Shown: positions 20,514 to 33,877, counted from the stretch's first letter. The stretch is 64,000 nt of DNA from Brachynemurus nebulosus (GCA_035578155.1 JAPWDM010000011.1:21428375-21492374), one strand, 5' to 3'. Notes: generated from the sequence alone by a model not told the origin. A program made the numbers and translations.

Positions 20514-22645
20514 CATTTATTAATAGACATATAATTTTTCTTTTAATTTAGTTTAATGTCAAAAATTTCCAATATTCCTCATCTTGATAAATTTTTTAAG
20601 CTCGCTATTTAAAGAATTAAACGGATTTTCATATAGTTTCAGTCATAATATTAAAAATTTTTTGTAAAATATGTGTAAATCTGTCGATTTTGCTTATAAT
20701 TTAAAATCAATGGCGACTTTTTAAAAAATTATTAGCACATGTATTAATATACTTAATATGCGGATATACGTTAAGCAGTAACATTTTATATAATTTTAGG
20801 TTCCTAAAGGATCTCGAATTAAAAGAAAAATGCCCGAATTTTTTTTTTGTCTGACTATTAGTGAATTTTTGCACGAAAAATTCAGCTTTTACATTATGAG
20901 ATTTAACCCTGAACTGACAGAATTTATTTTTAAATCCTAGAATTTAAAAATAAGAGTTTCTTATTTCACGGTATTCAATGTGTACACAAACGCTTAAAAC
21001 TAGATTGGTGTAGATAAATTACATTACATTTATATATGTAAAGTATGATATATGCATGTAGATATAAACATTTTATTTTGTTGCGGCCACTGTCTAGTAA
21101 TTGCATAACTTTTGCTTCAATAAAACAATGTTGTTACAGGTCCTTTTATAATACATAATATATTATATTCTTTCGTCATTGTAATTATTATTTAATACAT
21201 TGTTGCCATGGGTTTGAAATTAGTTAAATTTACTAATACGAATTTTTGTTTTATTTTTATCCTGTTTACCTACAGTGAAATGACCAATGAAATGTTTTGT
21301 ATCATTTTTTTTGCTGTAAAAATCTGTCCTAACCTTTTTTCATGTTAAAAGTGAAAAAACTACAATATTCTTATGATACACATGAGTTAAATTGTCATTG
21401 AAAAACAAATTTCTAATAAGCAACTCCCTACTTCTTAAGATTGAAGGCATCCGAAAGTTGACGAAAACAGTGAAGGTATATTTAACAATCAGCCCAGTAA
21501 AAGTGACTCTAAATAAATTCTTTTTTCAGTTACATATTTGAATCTATTGCTCTCAGATTTAGTTACTTTTTGGACTGGCTTTTTCCGCATTATACATCGT
21601 TACCCCTTAGGTAATTTAATTTTGGAGAATATATATTGTTTTAAAGTTTCCTAATTATAATTTTCCTAGAAGCTTCTAAATGTTTTTAAAATATTCAAAC
21701 AAAAATGTTTATTTATTCCGTAATATAATAATAATATGACAAAAATGTAATGTTGCCTTTGAAATGTTAAGGAGTTTTAAACTTATTACAGAGTATATAT
21801 AACTTAAATAATTATTCATGTATTATATCTTCACACTCTCCACAGTACAATGGACACCACACTAACTTAACGACGGCTCATTAAAATATTGTCCTTTTAG
21901 CTGGAGGACAAAATATTATGATCCATTTAATTTAACAGAAACTTTAACGTCGTCTGGATACAATTTCATTCCCACCAGTAGCTTAAAGCTTTGTTACTAT
22001 TTGAACTAACTCAAAAACTGTCATTGATGTTAATAATAATTACTTATAAAACTTTCAACTCCTTACGGTAAGTGGGTCAGCCAATTTATCATATTACGAA
22101 AACCTTGCTCAAAACTCAAGACGTTCGATAAATGTACCAACAGAAGATAACAGATATACAGGAAACTTTGTGTTGTTTACAAAACTATGTTTTATAGAAA
22201 AGAAAAGGCCAAGTTTAGTTCATTTTAATGTATACCTGATGTTTAGTAATGATTGTTTTCAACTATGAATAAGCCACTGAGCTTGTCTAAACTATATAGG
22301 TGAACACGAAATCTTCTAAATTGAAACTTTTTATTGGCTGTCTTTCATGTCTTCAGTGATTATTGACTGACGTTTACAAACTTGAAATATAATTGAAACT
22401 AATTTTAAATTTTACAGTTTTTGTTAAATTCTTTAGTGGATGTCAGTGTTATTAAGGGGTTGTATGCACTGGCGTCGCGTCGAATTAAAACGTATGTTTT
22501 AATACATTATTTTAAGTACTTAATTAATTTTTGTGACAATTTAACTCATGTGTATCAAGTCCCACAAGAATATTGTAGTTTTTTCAGTAGAACAGATTTT
22601 TACAGCGAAAAAATGATGCTAGTAATTTCATTGTAGGTAAATACC
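20514..22645. other. AT-rich spacer, no gene assigned
   Basis: No element ends are recognised apart from those listed. A 71-codon frame at 22421-22636 (MLNSLVDVSVIKGLYALA...) is not recognised. Confidence 0.4.
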
Positions 22646-22760
22646 TTTTTTGTTAGTTGACGGTTCTTCTCGTTAAATTGCTAGGCAACAAATTTTCGTT
22701 AGGCAAACCCAAACATATTCAAAAAATACAAACATAACTCGTGTCATAATAAATAAGTGT
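22646..22760 (-). repeat. single arm of the fold-back family at 19961
   Basis: The minus strand carries AACGAAAATTTGTTGCCTAG and GCAATTTAACGAGAAGAA, matching 20015-20060. With 19961-20066 it forms an inverted pair 2.6 kb apart, but whether they bound one element is unclear. Confidence 0.7.
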
Positions 22761-25700
22761 TAAAAAAAAGAAAAAAAACTGAAAAGCAAAAATTTTTCTT
22801 CCGAAGTTCCAAAACGTCTATTCTTAATGTGGTTTGCAAGTATGATTTTCTGAAAATTACTATGTTGATTATTATGAAGTTTTACCTATGAAAGTTCATA
22901 AGTAGGTGCGATAGATCTGATAGCTCCCACAGGCCGGCTGCAGAACACGTGATGTATTATTGGTGTACTCTCTTACGGAATCGACGCGGTGTGTTGCAGC
23001 GAAATACGTTTGCGAACTATATTGTACGTACTAAAATAATAGCCGTGTACTTAACTAGCGAATGATGTCGGTTACTTTTATTGATGTATTTAACTTGTCT
23101 TGTGTCTGATTAACTTTATATACTAAAAATTAATCATACACTAGATTTAAATAAAATAACTGATTTCTAATCGTTCCGCATTTGTAATTCAAACATTTAT
23201 TATTTCTTCTAATCAGTAACGTCATCTTAGAAAATAAATTGTTTAAAACTACTGTGTGATCTATGAAAGGAAAATGCATTTTGGTTGTCACAAAATTTTA
23301 TTTATTTTTTGACTTAATCTTCGGTTAAAATCTGTTTAATACATACTAAGCTATAAGCTACATAGCTAGCCACTATAACCGATTATAGCGAAATAAAGTA
23401 ATTTTTGATTTGATTATATAGAAAACATTTTTGATCAGATAAAATTTCATTTTTTTATTAGAACATTCAAAGAACTTTTTGCGTGTACAAGTATAGTAAG
23501 CTTCAAAATTTTGTTTTTCTAATTAGTCAACTTCATCAGTCATCTGATTACATCACTATACTCGAAAAGAGACTTTTGATACATTTTGGTCAGTGGTTTT
23601 GGAATTATCGCCGTTTTTAAGTTTTTTGAAAAACTGAAAAATTTTGTTCTTTTCGATTTTTTCGTACTTTAATTATGAAAATCGATTAAACTTAGACGAA
23701 AAGTATTCCCAATTTTGCAATAATTTTAGGAGCGAAATTTTTTTAATTTTTGTGACTTAGGAGAATTTAGATATTTTGCTGCTTTTTTTCTCAGGCTCTT
23801 ATATTATTAGAACTTAAAAATTTTTTGAGACCACCGTGCCGTCCCCTGGCTTATTAGACGTTGGTATTAATTAATGTAAAAAAATAAAAAATTGTCTTGT
23901 TTTTTTTTTCTTTAATTATATATACCACATCGTAAGTGATATTGCTAGAAAATACCACCGCGTAGGTAATTTCGCTCCGAGTATGATTTTGAATAGCCCC
24001 ATCCAAATAATGCCAAAATCACGACTCCTCGTTCCGGCTTTAATCGTTAACGAAAACTCCAGTCAGTTAGCTGTGAAATAAAATACGTTTATATCTTTTC
24101 AATTGTCGTATTAGAATTCTTTTTTTATTATTTTAGTTGCTAAGAAAATTAAATCAGTAGTAATAATTTTTAATTTTTATATTTTACACGGCAAACTAAA
24201 TGCCAATATTAAATTTTCCAAAATTAGGAAATTTACATTTTCCAGTGATGAAAAAGAGAAAATATTGTTGTTGAGTGAAACGAAATTTAATGTATGAATG
24301 TGTAACTTGATTCCACTACCGGACAAATTTGGCATTACTGAGAGATATTTACTGTACTTTTTGTAAGCAGTATATTATAGTGATTCACAAAGCAAGATTG
24401 GTATGCAAAAAATGGGTGTGGTGTTAAAATAGGAAGTACAAAAAAAAAATTATTTTTGGATAATTTGACTAGGTAAATTGCACTTCCAGTTCCATAAAAT
24501 ATAAGTGTACATTGTGCATATGGATGTAGGTACATATATTATTATGGCACCCATGAGAGTAATTGGATATTTTTGAAACAATGTGTAGGTAAATATGATT
24601 CTATTGTTTCTTTTACATTAATGTTGAATGCGTTCATTTTTGTTTTAACTGTGAGATAAGCGTATCATCGTCTTTCGATGTTCTTGCTTGTTGCTGTGAA
24701 TTGTGTGTATGTACATATCGCTATAGATTTTCTGATATGCCAGACACGTACAAAAAAAAAAGGAAAAACGGCGAAGGAAACGGAAAAAACTAGAACTTGT
24801 GTACTTACATAGCTTTTTAATTTTATATCTGATTATTCTTTTTTTTATTTTTAGAAAATTTTTAATTGTTTCTGTTTAAAAATTTTCATTATTATTTGAC
24901 ACAATGTTCTAGAAAAGTTTTTTTGTTTCGTTTTTTTTTTTTTGTTTCAAAAAGGAAATTTATATATCTTGTATGGCATTTAAAAAAAGATTTTCCGAAA
25001 AAGAATCATTATATATTTCTTTTTTGTTACGTGAGTTTACAGAGACTTATCTATCGGTGCTTATTTTATTATTATTATTTTTTTTTTTTTGCTGTATAAT
25101 TCTCTCATAGAGTCATTGTAAGAGTGCTTCTGTAATCAGCTGTGACTTTAGAACAAATTTTTTTAGACGAGGCTATTTTTGACTGCAAGGTAGTAATTAT
25201 TTTATTTGAAATCGTTGGTAAAAATCTACTAATATGTATGCTGGCCGAAATCTTTAAAAAATATTATGAAAAACAGTTTTGAATTTTCCAAGGTCTGTAA
25301 GAAGTTAATTTGAAATATTATATTTTACATTCCCAACCGAAAGTGCAATAGATGGAAACGGAAGGGAAAGGCAAAGAGTGGGCGAAGTGGGCGACTGCCT
25401 ATAGCCTCGCGCCTTTGAGAGCCTCGCGGTGGGGTCTCTGAAGAAGACATGTGTAAAAAAGCTGACAGAATTTGACTAAAGGTGCCGTCGATTGTTGAGT
25501 TCTTTTTTTCTGCTCGTCACTTAATTTTCAGGGACCCTTTTTTTGAAAAATCTTAGGTAGAAGGGCCTCGTAAAAGGAATTCGTTGTTTGTTTTTTTTTC
25601 TTTGGTCGTCAATTTTTAAGAGAGAAATTTCAAAGAGAAAATTAAAAGGGTTCTCGCAAAAATTACCTTGCTCACTCCCCAATTTAAGCTTGAAATGAAG

Positions 25701-26762
25701 CATTATAACAACCGAAATAATATTGTTCAGTTAATGTAAATCAATATATTGGAAATATATTAAAAGTCGATAAGAACTTTTGACAAGCCTAATATAGTAA
25801 TATTATATTGTCTCTGGTTTATAACTAATTCATTTTAGTTAATTAAATTACATGTTTATTCCATTTAGTCCTAGTTAGAACTAAGTAATACGGTAAGTAA
25901 TACTACTAGCAGCTTAAATTAGCCGTTTAGCTATAACAATTCTCAAATGGGAAATGCGTGAATTATATATCTTCTGACTTAATAATTCAGTCAATTATTT
26001 CATTATTCATGGTTGCATATAATTTTAATGTCAGAACTGCATGCTTCAGTTGACCCAATAAAATGTCTATATATACAGAAAACCACCTTAAAATAAATAA
26101 GGCATTTCTTTTAAAAAATTGCAAATAAGAAATTTTTAAAATTTTTCCTCATGCATTTAATAAAAAGGCAAAGACAAAGTAAGTTCTAAAAGAAATGCAG
26201 CAGCCAAGAATGACTTTACAACGTACGAATAATTTCACATAACATGCATTACACAAGATAAAAATTTTCCATTTTATAGACAAAACTAGAAATAATTTCA
26301 TGTTTAAATGTTCATTTTTAAGATGACTATACACACATTGCCGTATATGAGAAGGTATATATTGTAGGTATAATATACATAATATCACGGAATGAATGTA
26401 CAAAAAGAACGAATATTTTAAACAAGGATACGAATAGGACGATATAATACATGGCAGTGAAAAAAGAAGAGGATCATTATTTAAAACATTATTTCTCAAA
26501 ATGTGGTACTTGTTCCAACTATTGATACGTCAATCACTTTTTATCGATGTGTATATTATGATAAATCTACTATTGTTCTTTTCTGGGACATTAAATTTTG
26601 TAATTTTTTCGGAACATTTTGGATAGTATTTATTGTAGTCCAAGAGCTGGCTGCAAAAATCTAGCCAATCGAAAAGCAAGGTAAAATGTTTTTGAAATGT
26701 TAGTACTTACAGCGGCAATAGAAAAAAAACTTGCCTGGTCCGAACTTGTTGAAAACTTTTAC
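22761..26762. other. 4-kb AT-rich stretch, little recognised
   Basis: No coding family is seen. 25360-25450 is a G+C-rich patch with GCCTCGCGCC...GCCTCGCGG words that look like the interior of a hAT element, without ends. 24890-25090 is T-rich. The minus frame 26149-26499 (116 codons, Cys/Phe/Tyr-rich) looks like chance. Confidence 0.4.
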
Positions 26763-26892
26763 ATATAATTTGTTTATTTTGTTTGGAATATGAACACCAT
26801 ATTTCCTTCTCTGTTTTGCAGAATAGAAAAAATGTGCAAAACAGAGAAAGAAATATGGTGTTCATATTCCAAACAAAATAAACAAATTATAT
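26763..26892. repeat. 130-bp near-perfect hairpin
   Basis: The 58-bp arms (26763-26820 and 26835-26892) differ at one position; the loop is 14 bp. The arms contain TTGTTTATTTTGTTTGGAAT and ATGAACACCATATTTC. No ORF. Confidence 0.9.
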
Positions 26893-28680
26893 ATATAAAT
26901 TTTAGTGAATGTCATTTTTAGCTTCTCGGGGTCTTAAAACAAATTTCTGTTAAGTCCCGTAATCAACTCGCATCATGAAAGTGGCTGTAATAGCTGAACT
27001 TCCAGATCAGAAATTTACCAAAAAATAAGTTTATTAACTTTCCATTGTAAGTTATCGTAATGGGTCCGATTTTCCGAATTGCTAATTTGGACATATCTCG
27101 ACGTTTCAAGGTCAGTAGAATCCGAATCCATCGTTTTTAGCGTGGTGTCTGTGTGTGCGTTCATTAGTTCGTTCATTCGTTCGTGAATTTTTCGTGCATA
27201 TCTGGAGAACAAATGATGGTATTAACTCTGGACAAATTTCATTAGATGCGTAATTAAAAAATGAAGACCGGATAAAGTTTTCATAAGTTCGGATCATTGG
27301 TTTATTTTTTGTGATAAGAAAAGTGAATTAACTTTATTAACACAACATAGATCATACATATTTGTTACCTAATTGATGTTAAAAACTCCAGTAATTTATT
27401 ATAAAATTAAAAAAAAAAGAAAAAAAAACGAAATAAAAATTTTTTATGAAATATTTTTTGTCTCCCATATCTTGAGAACAAATGATGATTTGATTTCTTT
27501 GATGAGGGTCCCCACCCTTAGGTACAGAGGGCGAAGCCCCCGGTGTGGTGCAAGGGGCAACGACTCTATCGGGGGCCCAGGGGAGGAGCTCCCTGAAATG
27601 AAAAAAAAATTATTTATGTACAGTAGTCTCTAGTCTTTAAGGACATTCAATGGGAAGTTGACAGTGTGGGTAGACCTGTCCCCCAAATTTTTAGTTTTCA
27701 ATTCTGTTAAGAAACCGATGGTGCTACTGTTAATTAGTGAAGCAGAATAAAATTTCAGCCTCTAAAGAAACACTTCCAAGTCTCTGTAATAGTCTTTATT
27801 TTAATTATTTCTCTCCAAATCATGATAATTACCTATATACTTTCAATAAATTTTCCAAGTAACGTTTAATACTAATAAATTTGTGCCGAACTGAAGAAAC
27901 AAATTCGTAATATGTATGTTTGCAATGTTATTAACAGATTAGTAATATTTGAAAATTTAATATCTAAAATATTTGTGTCGGTTAACTACTGGGACATCCT
28001 TAACATACCTATCCCGTATTCCAGTTTTTACACTTTTCTGAAAGTTGTTCAGCTTCAATCAATCGGAAAATATCGCTAATGGGATCTGATAAATATCGAC
28101 GCCAGCTATCAACAATTTAAGGCAAACATGTGCTTTATTTTGTAGTGGTTTTACATTTAGTATATAGTCGTTTTCGATAATTTCATTCTTGAATTTAATA
28201 CCCTCGTAAACACCTTAGTTTCGAATACTTTCGATGATACTTCATAGATAACTGCAAAAGTTTTTTGCCTTAGGTATAGTGAAAGTGATGAGGACTGGTA
28301 GAAAGGATCACATAAATAAATCACATGTATAAATATTAGCTCTTGATTTTGGTTTTTTCTGGCTCTTGTTATCTGCATTTCATTCTGTTTGTATGTTACC
28401 ATTATAAAAAGTATTTATATTGAATGAATGTTTTCACTTTACGTGGTTGGCTTAACTTGCCATCATTTGAACTTTTCAACTTAAAGAGAAATTTTCTTGT
28501 TAAACTTCCAGTAATATTGTTTTATTCTTTTCAACTTTTCTACTGTGTATTATATTACACCAAGAAAACTTTTTTACATGTTTTTTTCTTTCTCATATCA
28601 AATTTCCATATTAATTATTGTTTTGAAAGGCCTGTACAGTATGCGTCATGTAAAGGTTTTGGACTGATTTCTGTCGTATA
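26893..28680. other. spacer with repeat-like patches
   Basis: 27060-27300 carries ACATATCTCGACGTTTCAAG, a TGTGTGTGCG run and TTCGTTCATTCGTTCGTG, typical of interspersed repeat tails. 27505-27600 is a G+C-rich island (GGCGAAGCCCCC, GGGGGCCCAGGGGAGGAG) with no recognised protein. The rest is unassigned. Confidence 0.4.
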
Positions 28681-28689
28681 TATATCTAC

Positions 28690-28760
28690 AGGGAGGGGGG
28701 GGGGGGGGTAGGTGGGGTAATTGCCCGGGTATCCAGGTCTAAAAACGTGGCCCGGAGATG
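28690..28760 (+). repeat. G-run with hAT-like end, uncertain
   Basis: ACAGGGA is followed by a G-run of about 14, then TAGGTGGGGTAATTGCCCGG. It resembles a hAT left end, but no partner end was found. Confidence 0.3.
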
Positions 28761-28974
28761 TATTTCCGTTTGCGTGTTCAATAGGAAGCATTGTTGCCCT
28801 GAAACCCGCACGGTTTTGTAACGCTAGGTTCTTCTTCCAAACACATGCCTAATTCAAGTCCCTCGTACGGGCTTGTAACGCACATTGTTCTTTAAAACAC
28901 GTGTTCAAGGAAACGCTATAATTAAAAGGTTAGTCATTAGTGCTGGCAGCCAACACTCATAGTCATAAAGGTCA

Positions 28975-29182
28975 CACATTTGAGCCTAGTACAAAAATTG
29001 TCACAGAGGGTCTTGTGAATAAAAAAAAGAAGTGAATGTTTATCTTTAGACTTTTTTGAAGTCAACACTCACATTGGACACATTTGAGCCTAGTATAAAA
29101 ATTGTCACAGAGGGTCTGGTGAATAAAAAAAAGAAGTAAATGTTTATCTTTAGATTTTTTTGAAGTGAACACTTAGATTATT
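28975..29182 (+). repeat. 104-bp tandem duplication
   Basis: CACATTTGAGCCTAGTA starts at 28975 and 29079; the copies continue through AAAAATTGTCACAGAGGGTC and GAATGTTTATCTTTAGA with only a few differences. Confidence 0.88.
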
Positions 29183-29243
29183 GGAGAGAATATAATATAG
29201 TAAGCTTATACTCAAATTTAAGACTCTCCTATTCTTCTGACCT

Positions 29244-29633
29244 ATGAATTTTTCTACACACATTCAAACTGAATTTATATGTCCAATGGATAAAATGAAA
29301 GCTTTTATAAATTTTTATGAAGAATCATGTTATCGACAACGAAAAACTATAAGCTCTAATAACTTAAAAAAATTATTACTTGAACCTAACAATGCCAATT
29401 TTTTGATAAATCAGTTTTTATCTGAAGATGGCGAGACCATAGGTAAAGAATTACGCCAAGAAGAAAAAGTGAAGATGTTTTTAAAATGTGTCAGAAAATG
29501 GACTGGTTTTCTTGTTGGTAAAAGTTCTATCATTTCTTATTCCCAATCATTTTTTTGGTTTGTTGACTATAATAACTTCTTTTTTTTTCATTATTGCTAT
29601 CAATCATTGTATTTTTTTTCTATTGGGCCATAG
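29244..29633 (+). CDS. unrecognised 129-codon frame
   Basis: I do not recognise this protein. Residues 1-95 look like a plausible soluble helical segment: PMDKMKAFINFYEESCYRQR, KKLLLEPNNANFLINQFLSE and KELRQEEKVKMFLKCVRKW. The remainder becomes Phe/Tyr-rich and AT-driven (FFWFVDYNNFFFFHYCY), as if the true exon or fragment ends near residue 95 and the frame then runs into non-coding DNA; GGTAAAAGTT at 29517-29526 could be a splice donor. It could be an exon of a host gene or a transposon fragment. Confidence 0.3.
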   Translation: MNFSTHIQTEFICPMDKMKAFINFYEESCYRQRKTISSNNLKKLLLEPNNANFLINQFLSEDGETIGKELRQEEKVKMFLKCVRKWTGFLVGKSSIISYSQSFFWFVDYNNFFFFHYCYQSLYFFSIGP

Positions 29634-29739
29634 AAAGTATTTTGCCAATATTTTGGACATGAATCTCTTCAGCCGTAATTCAAGCTTTTATCATCTTTGC
29701 AAAATTATCCTAGATTCTATAATCATCGCGTTCGCTTGA

Positions 29740-30006
29740 ACACGTGTCTGGACAAATGGTAATTAAAATGCATAATATAAATCAAAATCAAGAGACAGTA
29801 AGAGACTTAAGCATTTACTATAATATCCTTCTTTGATAATTATACTTTTTAACGGTTTTTAAGCATTTAATTAATTCATTGCATAAGAACATAAGTTATT
29901 GAATCATTTAATTTTTTTTTCAAAATTTTCTTCTGCTTTATCTTCTTTATAGAAACAACTTCTAAGGAAAAAGTTTTGAACGTTTTTCGTTATGTTTTTT
30001 CGATGA
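29740..30006. other. AT-rich spacer
   Basis: Nothing recognised. Confidence 0.4.
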
Positions 30007-30154
30007 AACTTTTTTTATGTGATCCCGATCCACCGCATAAATAAATTTTCTTTTATAATCTGGATCGAACTATACTTTTTATAACTATGATATTTTTTCT
30101 TGTGCGATTTTTTTTATGCGGTCCCTATCCACCATACAAAAAAAGGATCAACTG
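30007..30154 (-). mobile_element. pogo-type element fragment
   Basis: The minus strand starts CAGTTGATCCTTTTTTTGTA after TA at 30155-30156, then GTGGATAGGGACCGCATAAA and, 100 bp on, ATGCGGTGGATCGGGATCAC. These words recur in the TA-flanked element at 40476-42028. The other end was not found. Confidence 0.6.
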
Positions 30155-30156
30155 TA

Positions 30157-31189
30157 CTATAGTACTAATTTATAATTTTCATCTTCGACCGTACAGAAAA
30201 AATTTTGAGTACCACCTTATTAAACCATACTATCCGCTATTATCTATACTGTTAGAAAATGATGTATATGAATCTTGTGATGCATGCATATTAAAATAAT
30301 GTAAAAGACTAACAAAACTCTTTTGTTTTTAGTGCAGATAGTTCTACTAGTGTACAGATAGACAGATAGGAAAGTGTATGTGAATAATGGTTATATGTAT
30401 GCGTCGCTGTAGTAGAGGTACCTATGTATTTCTTTTTGAACAAATGGCACTAGACGGCAGTTTATAAAATATGAAACAAATTGTAACGACTTATTTCTCC
30501 CTTGACTGTTTGTTGAATAAATGATCGCTTTGTCTTTTTTACTTTGTCTCTAAAAGTGAATAGCAACTGCATAAGTACGTATGTAATATGTTGTCTTGTG
30601 TACATAACATGCCATCAAGTATATGTACATAAACTATTATCTGTTCTTATTAAAAATAGATTTGGATTAATCGTTTGCATTATACATAATTGATAATTTT
30701 AATGCTTTAGATAAACGTATCAATGTATCATGTTTTAGATTAAAATTTTTAGTGTTTGTTTGTGTTTAAAGAGTTTTAGTTTTTGTTTGTAGTAGACGAA
30801 CAAATTTATTTAACAGATACTTATAAGAAAATAACAAATTTAGAAGTGGGATGTAATCAAACGTGAAACTAAATGACACGAAGTAGTTGGCCTCATATTA
30901 AAGAATCATGGTTTGGTAAAAATGAAAAGAACAACTTGGACATCCTATAATTTGTTTCTAGTTTCATTTTATTTACGAATTTTACAGAACTGAAAAATTT
31001 TAATAAACTTGATAGTCTCATCAGATAAATCACGATAAAATTTGAATTCATCTCTGTACGGTAAGGGGAGATTCATAACTCCCATTTAAGCACCCTCTGT
31101 TTCCGCTCTTGATGGCAACGGAGTTGAGTGAAATCAAAAAAGTATTGGCACTGTCGGTACAAGCCATGATAAGTTTGATTTTGATTCGA
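30157..31189. other. AT-rich spacer, no gene
   Basis: Nothing recognised. Confidence 0.45.
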
Positions 31190-31675
31190 GAATAGTATAT
31201 TATGCAACAAGTGCGGGAAATTGTCGATTGCCCACGAGAGCAAAGATGAGCGCACGATCGTAGTGAGTGCGCTCATTCAACGAGTGGGCAATCGATAATC
31301 CTGCACGAGTTGCATATACTATTTTTTATTACGAATTTCACATTCTTTTTTCCATTATTATTACCTACTATTTAAAATAATATTTTTTTAGAGTTTATCT
31401 TTTTTTTTTAAATTAAATATTGTTTAAATTATTTTGTTGGTGGTTTCCAGAGAAATAATTCTGAAATATTTATTAAATGAAAAATCAAGAGGCGGCTTTG
31501 CGTGTTTTGATTAAATTTTACGTGTTTTATTGTGTATTTGCGGTGTGGAAAGTATACTTTCCGCACGCAAAAAGTATGTGGGAAGAGTACAGTGGACAAA
31601 CAACTATTTTGCGTACAAAAATGTGTGCGCCAAGTTAGTACTTCTTCCGCATGAGTAATAAAAAATATAGTACTT
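31190..31675 (+). repeat. palindromic-head repeat, copy 1
   Basis: A head of about 130 bp is an imperfect palindrome (GTGCGGGAAATTGTCGATTG ... GGGCAATCGATAATCCTGCA) centred on GCGCACGATCGTAGTGAGTG. A body follows with AATCAAGAGGCGGCTTTGCG, AAAGTATACTTTCCGCACGC and a GTATGTGGGAAGAGTACAGT tail. The minus frame 31073-31276 translates the head and is not a gene. Confidence 0.85.
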
Positions 31676-33473
31676 CCGAGACATACCGTATTGGACCGCG
31701 ATCGGAACTGAACTTGTATCGTAGCGATCCAAACGATATGAATGCACTCATTGTTTTTTCTGTAAGAACATTATCAAATCGAGACCCTATCAAATCCCTT
31801 TTTTGGATGCAAGTAGTAGGATAAGTGGGCTACTTGTATTTATTACAGCTATTTGCACTCTAGTAAATTTTTAACTCTTTTTCTTTGGTAAGATATTTAG
31901 ATTTGAAAGAGGGGAAATTTCGAGTCCATTCTAGGCAACTTTTTTCGGTACAAAGAAGCATCTGGACTAAATAGTTAAAAACGTTGGAGATTTCGTACCG
32001 CAGAAATTGATTATACTTTTTGGTAGCTAATGCAATATCCTTTTCATGAATATAATTACAACTGTTAGTTCTTACAATTTGATATGGTGTATGTTGTTCC
32101 GAATGAAGTCTCAAAATTCAATGAACATTTGGAAAAAAACTTTTACTTGAAATTACCGAAATATAAAAGTTTCTAAAGTAATTGCGCAAGCAGTACTGTA
32201 TGTGCACGGGCTACAGTCATTATTAACTAAGCGAATTATTTTCGTTCTTTTTGGTAAATGGTATGATGATCCATCAACGGTAGTAGTCCATTCTTGGCAG
32301 CTTTTTCTTACTCTTAATCAAGTTACCATAAAGGAATTTCACTACATCATTATGAAAGAAGCTTCTTCAGATATATAGTGTTATCTTTTTCAATTTTCAC
32401 CACAAAAAATAGTAAAAAATTGATTATAAGTTTAAATAGCAGTTAACTCCTACAAATCTCCTAGATGAAGTACAGTGTCGTCTCCACTTCTAATATTGAT
32501 GGATTTTTAGTCACTTTTCGATATTGTTGAACGCCATGCTGTCAATAAATGATTGAGCATTTTTACTCAACGTAACGTAAATTTTTTTGAAGTATTTAAC
32601 TAGGATTCCTAAAGTGTGTATATCCTCGTCATTTTATCCTATTTAATTAATTATTTTATTGTTCAAACTGTGTTATAAAGCTATAATCATATTATTTCTT
32701 AAATAAACACTACTGTTCAAATAAGTTAATATTTCATCACATAAATAAAAAATTTAATTTGAAGAGAATGAAAGAAAAAAAAAAAGAAAATAACGTAAAA
32801 TCTGTCAGGTATTGCTACAGTAATTAAACATCTCTCCAAAGTAAATATTGAGATATACTTACTCGTGGTACAACAACGTCTAATTATATTACGTCTCTGT
32901 GTATTCGTAAGTTGATTTTATTTGTAGATATTTACTTACCGTAACTTCTTACTTTTGTCCAATATAATGGAAAATAATGTTTAAAAATTATTAAATCGTG
33001 ATAATAAAGAAAGCGCTCTTGCTATTTTCCAAGTGCAGATTAATTTTTAGCTGCTTAATAGTTTTTAACTTTGTGTACTTCAAACGTTAAAGAAACGAAA
33101 TTGCTTTGAACTGGAATAGGGGAGTAAAAGTCTGTCTGTTGTTCATGCGTTTTGTAGCCCATCAAAACATTTCGGGTCCATATTCTATGCAAAAAATAGA
33201 GAATGGTACGTGACACAGCGTTGTGTAGCAGTTAATCAAGTTTTATTTGACCTTAAGTAATGATGCACACCACTGAGATTTTACATAAGTTTGTCTGGAT
33301 AAGCTTAGAATTTTTTTTATTCACGGGCATGACAAAATATATTTAACCATCAAAGAGTGGGGGCACTGTATAGACAATTTTTAGGCCTGTTCACAGCGCT
33401 CCCATGCCTTAAAATATTTTAAGAGATTTTTTTTTTAAATTCTCATAAGATTTCCATGGATATGGTGGAAAAA
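31676..33473. other. spacer with unrecognised minus frame
   Basis: A minus frame at 31860-32114 (84 codons, MRLHSEQHTPYQIVRTNSC...) looks more protein-like than most here but is not recognised. The rest is AT-rich with no ends seen. Confidence 0.4.
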
Positions 33474-33877
33474 TAGTATACTGTGCAATAGGGGCAATCG
33501 ACAATCCCGCACGAGTTGCACATACTATTTTTTATTACGAGTTTCACATACTTTTTTCCATTATTATTACTATTTTTTATTCCTTTTTAAAATAATATTT
33601 TCGAGTGTTTGCCTTTTTTTCGAATTAGATATTGTTTAAATTACTTTCTTGGTGGTTTATATAGAAATAATTATGAAATATTTATTAAATAAAAAATCAA
33701 GAGGCGGCTTTACGTGTTTTGATTAAATTTTGCATGTTTTATTGTCAATTTTCGTGCGAAAAGTATACTTTCCGCACGCAAAAAAGTATGTGGGAAGAGT
33801 ACAGTGGGCAAACAGCTATTTTGCGTACAAAAATGTGTGCGCCAATTTAGTACTTCTGCCACATGTGTAATAAAATA
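33474..33877 (+). repeat. palindromic-head repeat, copy 2 (head deleted)
   Basis: The body matches copies 1 and 3, but most of the left half of the palindromic head is missing: AATAGTATACTGTGCAATAG runs straight into GGGCAATCGACAATCCCGCA. It is directly followed by copy 3. Confidence 0.85.

Noticed and set aside
25360..25450. A hAT element from GCCTCGCGCC words
   Set aside because: No terminal inverted repeats or target duplication found; mentioned only as a patch.
26149..26499. A 116-codon membrane-like protein on the minus strand
   Set aside because: Hydrophobic residues follow from AT-rich composition; no signal, family or flanking exon evidence.
27505..27600. A CpG-island-like promoter
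   Set aside because: A short G+C-rich patch without start-site signals or an adjoining gene; more likely repeat interior.
31073..31276. Minus frame SALTTIVRSSLLSWAIDNFPHL and its relative at 33816-34061
   Set aside because: Both translate the palindromic head of a non-coding repeat; the palindrome explains frames on both strands.
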